Origin: an uncultured bacterium
GTDB taxonomy: Bacteria > Actinomycetota > Coriobacteriia > Coriobacteriales > Eggerthellaceae
Direction of reading: 5' to 3'
DNA: 63,601 nt
NCBI GenBank assembly: GCA_905215035.1
Contig: CAJMOJ010000003.1
Span: forward strand, 1-63,601
The notes below the pieces were generated by a model. The model was not told the origin of the DNA. It ran no database searches and saw nothing but the letters and a program-made list of their open reading frames with translations. Positions 36,429-46,398 of the stretch are shown one piece after another. The number at the start of each line of letters is the position of its first letter. Position 1 is the stretch's first letter. The position numbers and the translations under genes were made by a program.

Positions 36429-37961
36429 TTACCTCATACGCGATGACAAGGCACTCTTTTTGTCTTTAGGCATAATCGAAACCACAATCTTGACGATTAA
36501 CGCTATAAGCGCAATAAACTCCAGACGGCCCGCCCACATTTCAAGAATATAGAACAATTCAAGACTCACTGGCATCCCTGGCGTAATAATGCCCGAGGAA
36601 AGCCCCCCATTAGATGCCATCGCAATTGACTCAAAAATTGCGCTCGTTGCATCATAGCCATGAGCAATGCCCACCAATGATCCAGCAACATACGTTACGG
36701 CAAAAAGAGCCGAAACCGTAAGTGCCGTTTTAACTACATCAGCGGTAAGGACATGCTTTCCCAAATGCTGAAACGATACCGACACTACGGCAGAATCAGG
36801 TGCAAGAGCTTGTTTAATAGTCGCTACGACGGATTTTGCAATTAAACCAAGACGCAGCAGTTTCATACCGCCAGCAGTAGAACCAGATGAGCCACCTACC
36901 GCCATTAAAAGAGCCAAGATCAACAGTGCGCCTGATGACATCACCGTAACAAGCTGATTGGAAGTGATATTTTGAAAGCCTGTTGTCGATGAGGCTGATA
37001 CCATCATGAAGACACCACGACGCAACATCTCAAGCAAATCGCTAAATTGTCCCATTGATGAGAGTGCTGCCATAAACACGACACCCATACCAATGAGCCA
37101 AATAAGACAGGTGCGTGTCTCAATATCTTTAAAGAATATATGCGTACGCCCTTTCCATACCTCAACGAAAAGAGCAAATGAGATAGTCCCCAGTATCATC
37201 AAAATTATGCAAACTAATTCAAATGGATACGAGTGATAGTACATGATAGAAAGGGATGTAGGCGTAAATCCTGCTGTCATAAAGCCAGATACTGCCACCC
37301 AAAGCGCATTCAATAAAGAACGCACAGGATCCATTCCACTTACCATGCAAAATGCCATCAAGATAACGGTTGCAATACCAATGATGACAATAGCAATCCA
37401 AGAAATTGTACGCGTTGTGCTCACAACATTGGGAACAACATGATCAGAACGACCTTCTGAAGAATACAAACCTGTTGAAGATTTTCCCAAAAAACCCAGC
37501 GACAATGCGACAACAATTAAGCCCAAACCACCCAAAAAGTGCATGGTAAACCGCCACATATTATCAGCATAAGAAAGATGATCAAGATCAACAACCAGAG
37601 ATGCTCCCGTTGTTGTCAAACCAGAAACCCCTTCAAATAAGGCATCCAAATAAGAAGAATAATGACCAGAAAAAAACAGAGGGATGGAAGCCATAATTGC
37701 TAAGATCAGCCAAGCAAAACCCGTCACAACGAGTGCCTGCTGATGAGTAAGCCTTCCAGGATCAACGCGCACCATTCTCAAAAGCGTGCCTACGCACAAC
37801 GTAATACCAATACCTAAAAGATATCTAAAGAATGCTTCCCACTCTCCAAAAACCACTGCCGTGATAAGAGGAAGCGCCATTGCAACCGAAAAGAAGGAAA
37901 CAAGCACTCCTAAATAATGAGCAACGGTTGCAAGATCGTCTATGGTAAAACGTTGCCACAT
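36429..37961 (-). CDS. trkH: TrkH-type potassium uptake protein
   Basis: 510 residues, about ten to twelve hydrophobic segments. The four pore-loop repeats are recognisable: GLTTTGASL, SGFMTAGFT, SSTTGFQN and ASNGGLSSG, which supply the potassium filter. TrkH needs a cytoplasmic nucleotide-binding partner (TrkA); none is in this window. The gene follows a 48-residue membrane peptide after six bases and a folded leader RNA, and precedes a membrane protein of unknown function. Confidence 0.93.
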   Translation of the reverse strand: MWQRFTIDDLATVAHYLGVLVSFFSVAMALPLITAVVFGEWEAFFRYLLGIGITLCVGTLLRMVRVDPGRLTHQQALVVTGFAWLILAIMASIPLFFSGHYSSYLDALFEGVSGLTTTGASLVVDLDHLSYADNMWRFTMHFLGGLGLIVVALSLGFLGKSSTGLYSSEGRSDHVVPNVVSTTRTISWIAIVIIGIATVILMAFCMVSGMDPVRSLLNALWVAVSGFMTAGFTPTSLSIMYYHSYPFELVCIILMILGTISFALFVEVWKGRTHIFFKDIETRTCLIWLIGMGVVFMAALSSMGQFSDLLEMLRRGVFMMVSASSTTGFQNITSNQLVTVMSSGALLILALLMAVGGSSGSTAGGMKLLRLGLIAKSVVATIKQALAPDSAVVSVSFQHLGKHVLTADVVKTALTVSALFAVTYVAGSLVGIAHGYDATSAIFESIAMASNGGLSSGIITPGMPVSLELFYILEMWAGRLEFIALIALIVKIVVSIMPKDKKSALSSRMR

Positions 37962-37967
37962 AAAAAC

Positions 37968-38114
37968 TTACGCTGCCGATCCACTAAAAAGGAAACGCAC
38001 AATAATAGTAAGCACGTAAAGACAAACGATAAGCCCCAGCGTACCCATTAAAACCACACCAATTCCGGTCAGTGAATTAAGAAGCTTTTCCTTTATGTCG
38101 GTCTGCTTTTTCAT
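37968..38114 (-). CDS. 48-residue single-helix membrane protein upstream of trkH
   Basis: ATG at 38114 (an in-frame ATG two codons earlier, at 38120, is possible), stop TAA at 37968-37970, six bases before the trkH ATG. The protein has a charged N-terminus (MKKQTDIKEKLLNSL), one hydrophobic helix (GIGVVLMGTLGLIVCLYVLT) and a short tail. No clear ribosome site. Position suggests a small accessory subunit for TrkH, in the way KdpF serves KdpABC, but the sequence also faintly resembles small gamma subunits of sodium-pump decarboxylases. Function not known. Confidence 0.6.
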   Translation of the reverse strand: MKKQTDIKEKLLNSLTGIGVVLMGTLGLIVCLYVLTIIVRFLFSGSAA

Positions 38115-38179
38115 GCGCATTATTGTAGTACACTCCCACAAAAACACATCACTTGGTTTGGAATTCGTTATGCTTGCTT

Positions 38180-38305
38180 GTGTAAGCGACCTTCAAACGT
38201 AATCGCTCTTATAAACAGCGGATATCTGTCGAATCTCTCCCTAACGCAGTACTGACTCCTCTCACGAGAAGCCAGTACTGCAAAGAATCAAAGAATATAT
38301 CCGCG
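38180..38305 (-). promoter_or_regulatory. Structured leader RNA upstream of the trkH group
   Basis: On the minus strand an outer stem GCGGATAT/ATATCCGC (38297-38304 with 38218-38225) encloses a 16-bp hairpin (38266-38281 with 38246-38261) capped by GUGA, a GNRA tetraloop. The junction carries GATTC twice and GTTAGGGAGA. A third hairpin, AGCGAT/GTCGCT, lies at 38185-38207. This is between gadB's stop and the trkH group. It has the look of a riboswitch-type leader; the ligand, and even transcription, are inferred. Confidence 0.55.
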
Positions 38306-38345
38306 TTCTTATCTATCACATCATAGATTGAAAGCGCTCCTTTTC

Positions 38346-39791
38346 CTATCGACCACTATGATCGAATGATTTCTTTGGTGCAATGTTTGTGTCAGCAGAA
38401 CCGATCACTGTTGCGTTGTCGAGGTTTGCGATCTCAGCCTTCATGTCCTTTAAGAACTTATCAGCCATAGTCATCGACAAATCAGCACGGGTAACAATAC
38501 GCTGGCATGTTACATCTTCCATGTTAGCAGGCAATGGATAAGCAGGGATCTGCCAACCATGCATACGAAGACGGTCGTCCAAATCGTAGAGGGTCCACTT
38601 CTTGCCAGCCTTAGGATCGAGGCTCCAGCACAAAATAGGAATCTCGGTTGCCTCTTCGTACATGATAAAGATACCAAGCTCTTTAATGCCTTCTACCAAG
38701 TGACGTGCAACGTCAAGTGTACGCTTCTGAATCTCTTTGAAGCCCTCAAAACCGTTACGCATAAAGACGTAGTACTGACCGATGATCTGAGAAGCAGAAC
38801 GGCTGAAGTTAATAGCCATAGTTGCTTCCTGTCCACCAAGATAGCTTACCCAGAAGATCAAGTCCTCAGGCAATGCTTCCTTAGAGCGCCACTCTACCCA
38901 ACCAATGCCAGGATAAACTAGGCCGTATTTATGGCCAGAAGATGAAATGGACCATACATTAGGAAGACGGAAGTCCCACTCAAGATCAGGCTCAATAAAG
39001 GGAGCAACAAAACCGCCGGATGCTGCGTCAACATGAATACGAACAGGAACTGCTGCGGTCTTGTTGTACTCAGTTAATGCTGCATCAATACCTTTGATGT
39101 CGTCATAGCAACCGGTATAAGTAATACCGAGCAAGCAAACAACAGCGATGGTGTGATCATCAACAAAAGGCATGCATGACTCAGGAGTCATATAAAGATG
39201 ATCAGCATCCATAGGAACAAGACGCATCTCAATATCCCAATAACGGCAGAACTTCTCCCAGCAGACCTGATAACCTGAGGTGATAACCAGGTTTGGTCTA
39301 TGTGAACTATAGATGTCGATGCCAGCTTCCTTGGCAAGTGCCTTCCAACGGAACAGTGCTGCTAAGCCACCCAACATACAAGCCTCAGATGAACCAACGG
39401 TTGAAGTACCCATAGGCTCTTCGTTCTGATCAGCGTGCCATAAATCTTGAATAATCTTTACGCAACGATTCTCAAGATCTGCTGTCATAGGATACTCATC
39501 CTTGTCGATAGCATTCTTATCAAGAGTCTCTTTCATAAGCTCTGCAGCCTCAGGCTCCATATAAGTCTGAACAAATGTGCAGAGGTTCTGATGCGCATTA
39601 CCTTCAGTACCAATATATTCACGAATAATTTCACTTGCGATACGAGGCTCGATAGGATCATGGTTAAGCTTAGTTTCTGGCATTTCTACATCAGAAGCAT
39701 AGCTGCCAAAAATTGGGCTTAAATATGAGGTCTGGGCATCCATCTCACCAAGTTCTTCTGTCGTAACAAGTTTTGCATCTTTGATAGTCAT
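38346..39791 (-). CDS. gadB: Glutamate decarboxylase
   Basis: 481 residues, normal length. PLP enzyme that turns glutamate into GABA, using a cytoplasmic proton. HVDAASGGFVAPF and the PLP-lysine motif SSSGHKYGLVYPG are intact, as is GTSTVGSSEACMLGG. The C-terminal KKSFDHSG resembles the pH-responsive tail of enteric GadB. AAGGAGAAGG stands before the ATG. It follows gadC on the same strand after about 130 bases, forming the usual acid-resistance pair. Confidence 0.95.
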   Translation of the reverse strand: MTIKDAKLVTTEELGEMDAQTSYLSPIFGSYASDVEMPETKLNHDPIEPRIASEIIREYIGTEGNAHQNLCTFVQTYMEPEAAELMKETLDKNAIDKDEYPMTADLENRCVKIIQDLWHADQNEEPMGTSTVGSSEACMLGGLAALFRWKALAKEAGIDIYSSHRPNLVITSGYQVCWEKFCRYWDIEMRLVPMDADHLYMTPESCMPFVDDHTIAVVCLLGITYTGCYDDIKGIDAALTEYNKTAAVPVRIHVDAASGGFVAPFIEPDLEWDFRLPNVWSISSSGHKYGLVYPGIGWVEWRSKEALPEDLIFWVSYLGGQEATMAINFSRSASQIIGQYYVFMRNGFEGFKEIQKRTLDVARHLVEGIKELGIFIMYEEATEIPILCWSLDPKAGKKWTLYDLDDRLRMHGWQIPAYPLPANMEDVTCQRIVTRADLSMTMADKFLKDMKAEIANLDNATVIGSADTNIAPKKSFDHSGR

Positions 39792-39920
39792 AACAATCCT
39801 TCTCCTTTTTTCAAAACTTCCCCTTAGTTAAGTTTTGCTTGATGCTTTATACCGTGTGATCAGCTTTGCGCTTTAGGTCCCCAACCAAAAACTCATCAGC
39901 TGTTTGAAATAGTTTCCTTA

Positions 39921-41563
39921 CTACTGCTTGCGATCGTCATCCTCCTTTTGTGAGTTCCCGCCATCACTTGAAGTAGCTGCTGGTGACGCTGCGGCAACCG
40001 GAGCCGCTTCCTGAGATGTACTTGCTTGGGAAGACTGTGTTGTTTGTTTATCTGAAAGAGAAGGAGCTGATGCGCTTGCGCTCGCCTGTGCAAGCGTTGC
40101 ACCATTACCGTCCCAATGTTTGCGCAATCCATAAATGACAAACGGGATTGCTACCGAAATTGCCCAACAAACGAGCAAGGTAATAACGTAGACCGTACCT
40201 GCTTGTGTCGTAAGCTGACTTGGTGGGAAGAACGATACAATCAAAGCAAAGACGGTTAACAAAAGTCCACATCCTGCAACGATGCATTTTCCAACCGTGC
40301 CACCAAAGATCTGGAACACGCGAGGCTTATCCTTGTCCTTGAGCACTAACTTGAAGTATGCCAAGAAGAACAGGATGTAGCCTACGAGGTAAATAACTAC
40401 CGTAAGACCAACCGCGGTCAAGTAAGAAATGGAAGATCCAGAGCCACCTGAAAGTGCCATAGATCCACACAATACAGCGTCCCAAATAGTAACAATAACA
40501 CCTTGTACAACAACGGTTTTTACGGATACACCGTGCTTATTGGTCTTTGCAAAACTCTTAGGAATAATGCCCTCTTTAGCAGTTTCGAGCAATGCACGAG
40601 AAGGACCAACAATCCAAGATGAAATCTCAGCCAAAACGCCTGCAGCTAACAAGAATGCAATAACGTATACGAGCCATCCACAATGGAAATGTGCGTCAAA
40701 GATATTTGAGAACGCTACGATAACACCCGTAGATAAGTTAGCATCAAGCTGTGCCTGGGTCATCGTCATTGCAACAGCAAGACCACCTAATGTATCAAGA
40801 ACGATAGTCAATACGCACAAGACAAGCATAACCATTGGATAGATTTTGCCAGGATTTTTCAGCTCGTTAACATGCGAGGCGCTTGCCTCAACACCAGCAA
40901 ATGCAAGGATGAATGAAGCAAAGATAACAAGCGTGCTTACCTGAGTAAAATCTGGAACAAAACCGCTTACTGAGGTATCAAAGTCGATTTGAGAAATGCC
41001 ACCGGTTGCAAGATAAGCAACCAAACCAATTAACAAAATAACTGCAGGGATCAATACGCCACCGAAAAAGCCAACCTTAGCAATACGTGCTGTAAGCTTT
41101 GTGCCACCGAGCTGCGTTAGGGTTAATCCCCAAACGATAATTGCAACACCGATAAACATAACGAGTGGATTGTCATATAAAGCATCCCACCCTACGATGA
41201 ACGAAATCGCTGCCAATACGAAAAATGCCATGGTTACGAATCCTACCGTGATTTGGAACCACTGATAGAACAATGCAGCAAAACCCCAGCGTTTTCCAAG
41301 AGTTTTTCCAACCCATCCGAAAATTCCGCCGTCTTCCCATCCTTTAACCGTTGCCATCTCTGCAGCAACTAACGCAACAGGAAGAAACCAAAAAATGCCG
41401 CCTAATATGAGAAAGAAAATAAGATGGAGACCAGAAGATGCAAAATTAGGATATGCATACACTGTCATAACCATCGATGCCGTCATGGCAAAAATCCGAA
41501 GAAACCAAGTGTTTTCACTGCTGATTTTCCAGACGATGTCGATGCTTGTTTTTCCGCACTCAT
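39921..41563 (-). CDS. gadC: Glutamate:GABA antiporter GadC, apparently frameshifted near its N-terminus
   Basis: APC-family antiporter that brings in glutamate and exports GABA. The long frame starts only at 41486 (MTASMVMTVYAYPNFASSG), inside the conserved first helix, with no ribosome site. A second short frame starts at 41563 after AAGGGGTGAG and reads MSAEKQ...KTLGFFGFLP then stops. Adding one base to the five-base run at 41490-41494 joins them as LGFFGFFAMTASMVM, which is what GadC should read. So the gene is broken by a one-base contraction, or the run length varies, or this is a sequencing error. The rest is normal, ending in a Ser/Ala-rich tail. Confidence 0.85.
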
Positions 41564-41961
41564 CTTTCTCACCCCTTTCCTTTTTATCTTCAATAACGAA
41601 ACTACGTCAGGTTTGAGAGCAACCATCCAAATTGCTGCGCCCGCACTCTAGCAATAGAGGAAGTATCATGAGAGACTTTTGTTTCTTCTAAAAAGTCAGT
41701 CCTTGCTGAATCTCACCATGTATTGATCCTATTACAGGAAAAACTGACATAAGCTCAAAGCGACGGAAAGACAACTCCTCGCAAACCTCTTGTTGCTAGA
41801 AAGTCATTTACGCTCTAAAAAACGTTTTTCCTCATCAAAATTGAAACCTACTAGAAACATTTTTTGCTGCCTCTTGACTACAGCATGCGAGGTCATATCA
41901 ATAAAGCGCTCTCTAGCTCAGAAGATAGGTTGCTAAATGACCGTTTGACCACAGAGAACCA
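41564..41961. other. Divergent upstream region of gadC and the APC permease
   Basis: No gene seen in about 400 bases. It holds the gadC leader, a weak 7-bp inverted repeat (GACTTTT/AAAAGTC at 41674-41697), and on the plus strand TTGACT (41874-41879) with TATCAA (41896-41901) 16 bases later, a possible promoter. Confidence 0.4.
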
Positions 41962-41989
41962 TTGTCATCAAATTACATCCCTGTAATAC
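41962..41989 (+). promoter_or_regulatory. Probable promoter of the APC permease
   Basis: TTGTCA at 41962-41967 and TAATAC at 41984-41989 with a 16-base spacer, about 80 bases before the start codon. Confidence 0.5.
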
Positions 41990-42070
41990 GGTAGTTTTCT
42001 CAGTAGCACGATCAGTTTTTATGTCGCGCTAACAAGGATTTATCGCACACGTATAAAAGGGTGAGATGCC

Positions 42071-43453
42071 ATGACTCACAAAGCAACACCTATCACACCA
42101 ACCCCATCGTCGCCATCAACGCAAGAAAATTCATCAGGCTTTAAGCGCAACCTCACGGTATTCGATATGGTCATTTATGGACTTATCTTTATGGTACCCA
42201 TTGCAACGTTTAGCCTTTTTGGCGGCGTATCAAACGCTTCAGGAGGAATGCCTGCTCTTGCTTATATCGTTGCGTTTGTAGCAATGATTTTTACGGTGTT
42301 GTCTTTTGGAATGATGATTAACACGTTTCCTTCATCAGGATCCATCTACACCTACACCACAAAATCAATCGGCAAGGCGCTTGGCTTTATTGCAGGCTGG
42401 TTGATGTTATTACAGTATCTCTGTTCGCCCGATATGGTATTTACCATGGCAGCGGAAGCGCTCAATAACTACGTTCCCCAAATTCCTGTCTGGGGATGGT
42501 GTGTAATCTTTTTAGCGGTCGTGTTTTTCATCGCTTCACGCGGTATGAAAACAACCATGCTCGTTAATCGTGTCGCTCTTGTTTTTGAGCTTATTGTGCT
42601 TGTCATGTTTATGGTCTTTGGCATTGTCTATATTATTAATCATCCTGCAACATCAAGTTTTTCACTCACTGCCATTTATAATCCTGAAACCTTTAGCTCA
42701 TCAGGATTGCTGGCAGCAGCATCACTCGCGGTCTTTTCTTTTGTTGGATTTGGCTGCGTTGCAACACTGACCGATGAAGCAAAAGATGAACATCATGGCC
42801 CCTCACGCGCTATGCTTATTATGGTAATTGTGCTGGTAATTATCTTTGCGCTTACCTGCTATATAGCTACCTGTATCGACCCGTCAGGAGCAATTTGTCG
42901 TAGCAATGAAACTAACGGATTTTATCTCATTGCTGAATTAGTAGGAGGTACTTGGTTTGGCGTTGTATGTGCTGTTGCCGTAGCTCTTGCTCAGGGTCTT
43001 TTCACCGGCCTTGTTGGCATGGTTTCTGTTTCGCGAATTCTCTACGTAATGGGGAAAAGTGGTTCTTTGCCCTCTGCCCTTTCAAAAATTAACGAAAAGC
43101 GCCAAGTACCTATTGTGGCAACCACCTTTGTAGCAATACTTTCTCTCGTACTTCTTCCTTTCTTCCTCACAATTGGTATGGAAGATCTCGCAAAAGTAGT
43201 CAACTTCGGCGCGCTTTCAACCTATATCTTGCTTAATATCTGCGTTATTGTTTGGTTCTGGATTAAGAAAAAGGATCATAGTAATCCTTGGCGTATGCTT
43301 ATATTTCCGCTTTTGGGAACCATTATCACACTTGCAGTATTCCTTTCGCTGGACACCACTGCAAAAATAATTGGTGTCGCCTGGATTGCCGTAGGTATTA
43401 TCTATTACCTTATTATGACCAAGGTGCTACACCGTACTATCACCCTCGAATAG
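42071..43453 (+). CDS. APC-family amino acid/polyamine permease
   Basis: 460 residues and about twelve helices. The first helix has the unwound-helix pattern of APC transporters (MVIYGLIFMVPIATFSLFGG), and FPSSGSIYTYTTKSIGKALGF matches the second. It resembles PuuP-type putrescine or amino acid importers, but the substrate is not decided. The start is supported by AAAAGGGTGAG. Divergent from gadC. The gene ends at a strong terminator shared with clpB. Confidence 0.85.
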   Translation: MTHKATPITPTPSSPSTQENSSGFKRNLTVFDMVIYGLIFMVPIATFSLFGGVSNASGGMPALAYIVAFVAMIFTVLSFGMMINTFPSSGSIYTYTTKSIGKALGFIAGWLMLLQYLCSPDMVFTMAAEALNNYVPQIPVWGWCVIFLAVVFFIASRGMKTTMLVNRVALVFELIVLVMFMVFGIVYIINHPATSSFSLTAIYNPETFSSSGLLAAASLAVFSFVGFGCVATLTDEAKDEHHGPSRAMLIMVIVLVIIFALTCYIATCIDPSGAICRSNETNGFYLIAELVGGTWFGVVCAVAVALAQGLFTGLVGMVSVSRILYVMGKSGSLPSALSKINEKRQVPIVATTFVAILSLVLLPFFLTIGMEDLAKVVNFGALSTYILLNICVIVWFWIKKKDHSNPWRMLIFPLLGTIITLAVFLSLDTTAKIIGVAWIAVGIIYYLIMTKVLHRTITLE

Positions 43454-43473
43454 CATGGAAGCTCGGTATATAA

Positions 43474-43509
43474 AAACACCCCACGTCTCTTTTCGAGCGT
43501 GGGGTGTTT
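43474..43509. terminator. Strong bidirectional terminator
   Basis: AAACACCCCACG at 43474-43485 pairs with CGTGGGGTGTTT at 43498-43509, followed by CTTTTT. It separates the permease from the convergent clpB. Confidence 0.9.
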
Positions 43510-43550
43510 CTTTTTAGAATACTTTTCTGAGCTTTCTTGGAACCTTCCTG

Positions 43551-43617
43551 GCTCTTTTAGCTCTTTTGCTCTTTTTAGCGCTTACGCCAATGAACCTAAT
43601 CACCTAATGAACCTAAT
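43551..43617. repeat. Short tandem repeats over the clpB 3' end
   Basis: gctctttta, gctcttttg, ctcttttta and gcgcttacg form nine-base steps, then cctaat recurs at 43595, 43603 and 43612. The clpB stop codon (43596-43598) lies in the second group; aatgaacctaat occurs twice, 17 bases apart. Confidence 0.5.
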
Positions 43618-46370
43618 ATCTCATCAGCTTCATCGAGCAATGCTTGCGCCTCATCAGCCGATAACTCATCAGCAGGTTTAGGTTCAACATTACCCTCATT
43701 AAAGATTTTGGTTTCGTAGTTGCCCTCATCGTCTAAATCAACAACAACTTGAGCACCACTCATCACATGGCCTGCGATGATCTCGTTTGCGATGCGATCA
43801 ACCACTTGACGCTGAATCAAGCGCTTCAACGGACGAGCGCCGAACACAGGATCATAGCCATCGATTGCCAAACGTTCCATAGCTGCTGGGCTTACTGACA
43901 GGTTGATATGCCTATCCTTCAAACGATCAGACACATCTTTGAGCTGCAAATCAACGATTGGCTCAATGTCGGCAATAGAAAGTTCATCAAACGTAATGAT
44001 GTCATCAATACGATTCAAGAACTCAGGACGGAAGGTTGCGCGAAGCGAATCATTGATTGAGTTAGTAAAGTCAGCCAATTTATGAGCAACCTCTTCTGGT
44101 GTCATATTAGCCATTTGCTCTACCATCTCACCCATGGTCTCATTTTTAAACGCAGCACGCTCACGAATAAACTGGCTACCAACATTGGAAGTCATAATAA
44201 TGATCGTATTCTTGAACGATACCACGCGCCCTTGTCCGTCGGTTAAACGGCCATCATCAAGTACTTGCAGCAAAATATTGAACACATCAGGATGTGCCTT
44301 TTCAATCTCATCAAGCAAAATAACACTGTAGGGCTTGCGGCGCACTGCTTCTGTCAACTGACCGCCCTCGTCATATCCTACATATCCTGGAGGAGCACCA
44401 ATCAAGCGCTGTACACTGAACTTCTCCATGTACTCGGACATGTCAATACGAACCATAGCGCGCTCAGAGTCAAACAGATACTCTGCCAAAGCTTTTGCAA
44501 GTTCTGTCTTACCAACACCAGTAGGACCCAAGAACATAAAGGATCCGATGGGTTTATCAGGATCAGCAAGACCTGCACGGCTCCTGCGAATTGCGCCTGC
44601 TACCGCCTCAACTGCACCATCTTGACCAATAACGCGCTCATGCAATTTAGCCTCAAGATCAATGAGCTTTTCCATCTCGCCCTGCATCATTTTGGTAACA
44701 GGAATACCCGTCCACGTTGATACAACTTCAGCGATCTCATCGTCCGTAACCTCTTCTTTAAGGATTGCACCCTCGGCTTGACGAGCCTCCAAAAGCGCTT
44801 CCGCCTCTTTTAGTTGCTGCTGCAACTCAGGGATACGACCATAGCGCAATTCAGATGCATGCGATAAGTCTCCCTCACGCGTGGCACGCTCTTCTTCAAG
44901 CTGCGCCTGATCAATCTCAGTCTTGATGTTCTGAACAGAAACAATGACATCTTTCTCATTTTTCCATTCAGCCTTGTGCGCATCGAGCGCCTCTTTAGCA
45001 GCCGCAATGTCTTTGCGCAACTGCTCCAAGCGCTCCTGAGAAGGCACGTCTGTTTCCTTCATTAACGCTTGCTCTTCAATTTGCATCTGCGTCAATTTGC
45101 GCTCAGCAATATCCACCTCTTCAGGCATGGAGTCAATCTCGATGCGGAGACGACTTGCCGCCTCATCCATCAAGTCAATTGCTTTGTCGGGCAAGAAACG
45201 ATCTGTAATATAGCGATTGGACAACTCGGCCGCTGCAACAATAGCAGGATCAGTGATACGCACGCCATGATGGATCTCATACTTTTCCTTTAAACCACGC
45301 AAAATAGCAATGGTGTCTTCGACCGTTGGCTCACTAACCAATACTGGCTGGAAACGACGTTCAAGAGCAGCGTCCTTTTCAATATACTTACGATACTCAT
45401 CTAACGTTGTTGCACCAATAGCATGCAATTCGCCACGAGCAAGCGCAGGTTTGAGCATGTTGCCAGCGTCCATGGAAGAATCTCCCGATGACCCTGCTCC
45501 AACAATAGTATGCAGCTCATCGATAAACAAAATAATTTGTCCCGCAGAGTCTTTTACCTCACGCAAAACTGCCTTGAGTCTGTCCTCAAATTCACCACGG
45601 TATTTTGCGCCTGCAAGCATAGCAGGCAAATCGAGAGCAATTACCTCACGATCAAGCAACGCTGATGGAACATCTCCTGCAACGATGCGCTGAGCGAGTC
45701 CTTCAACAATAGCTGTTTTACCCGTACCGGGTTCACCAATAAGAACCGGATTGTTTTTTGTTCTACGAGAAAGTACCTGAATAGTACGTCTAATTTCTTC
45801 GGAGCGGCCAATAACAGGATCAAGCTTACCCTCGCGAGCTGCTTGGGTAAGATTTTGCCCGTATTGCTCTAATGCCTCAAACTCCGTTTTTGATGTTGCG
45901 TCAGTCACGCGCGTATCCCCCCTTAATTCCTCATAGGCTGCTTCAATATTTTTACGATTAATACCAGCATCATTTAAGATGCGTCCAGCATCACTTTTGT
46001 CCTCTGAAAGCGCAATTAAGAGATGCTCACTTGTTGCAAATGCATCCCCCAAAGATTCAGCAATTTTGACGGCATTATCAAGCACTTTAAGAAGATCATT
46101 ACTCGGGATGGGCATATCAATACCCATTGCCGCACCCATTGGATTGGTTACCTTGGGTAAGTTTTTCATACGTTCTTCAACGCGATGACGCAACGCCTGT
46201 GGATCTGCGCCAATACGCGTAATAATTGCTTTCATGTTGTTTTCGCCTGATGTTAAAAGCGCATCAAGCAAATCGAGTGGCTCCACCGATCCTGCATCAC
46301 GCTCTGAAGCAATACTCATTGCGCTTTGCAAAGCCTCTTGAGCGGTGACAGCCAATTTGTCGAGTCTCAT
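43596..46370 (-). CDS. clpB: ATP-dependent disaggregase ClpB
   Basis: 924 residues, a little longer than usual because of an acidic C-terminal tail. Order: N-domain; AAA1 with GEPGTGKTAIVEG; the coiled-coil M-domain at ~410-525; AAA2 with GPTGVGKTELAKAL and the IGAPPGYVGYDEGGQL pore loop. Works with DnaK to free aggregated proteins. Start MRLDKLAVTAQ is conventional. It is 28 bases after hspR and the last gene of the heat-shock operon. Confidence 0.96.
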   Translation of the reverse strand: MRLDKLAVTAQEALQSAMSIASERDAGSVEPLDLLDALLTSGENNMKAIITRIGADPQALRHRVEERMKNLPKVTNPMGAAMGIDMPIPSNDLLKVLDNAVKIAESLGDAFATSEHLLIALSEDKSDAGRILNDAGINRKNIEAAYEELRGDTRVTDATSKTEFEALEQYGQNLTQAAREGKLDPVIGRSEEIRRTIQVLSRRTKNNPVLIGEPGTGKTAIVEGLAQRIVAGDVPSALLDREVIALDLPAMLAGAKYRGEFEDRLKAVLREVKDSAGQIILFIDELHTIVGAGSSGDSSMDAGNMLKPALARGELHAIGATTLDEYRKYIEKDAALERRFQPVLVSEPTVEDTIAILRGLKEKYEIHHGVRITDPAIVAAAELSNRYITDRFLPDKAIDLMDEAASRLRIEIDSMPEEVDIAERKLTQMQIEEQALMKETDVPSQERLEQLRKDIAAAKEALDAHKAEWKNEKDVIVSVQNIKTEIDQAQLEEERATREGDLSHASELRYGRIPELQQQLKEAEALLEARQAEGAILKEEVTDDEIAEVVSTWTGIPVTKMMQGEMEKLIDLEAKLHERVIGQDGAVEAVAGAIRRSRAGLADPDKPIGSFMFLGPTGVGKTELAKALAEYLFDSERAMVRIDMSEYMEKFSVQRLIGAPPGYVGYDEGGQLTEAVRRKPYSVILLDEIEKAHPDVFNILLQVLDDGRLTDGQGRVVSFKNTIIIMTSNVGSQFIRERAAFKNETMGEMVEQMANMTPEEVAHKLADFTNSINDSLRATFRPEFLNRIDDIITFDELSIADIEPIVDLQLKDVSDRLKDRHINLSVSPAAMERLAIDGYDPVFGARPLKRLIQRQVVDRIANEIIAGHVMSGAQVVVDLDDEGNYETKIFNEGNVEPKPADELSADEAQALLDEADEILGSLGD

Positions 46371-46398
46371 CTTGTATTACCTCACTTAGCTGTTTCTC

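Noticed and set aside
38180..38305. Naming the leader a ydaO (c-di-AMP) riboswitch
   Set aside because: Only a few junction letters agree; the stem order and length do not fit well enough without a covariance search.
41480..41500. Programmed -1 frameshift in gadC
   Set aside because: The run is only five bases and does not form a proper slippery heptamer; simple contraction explains it better.
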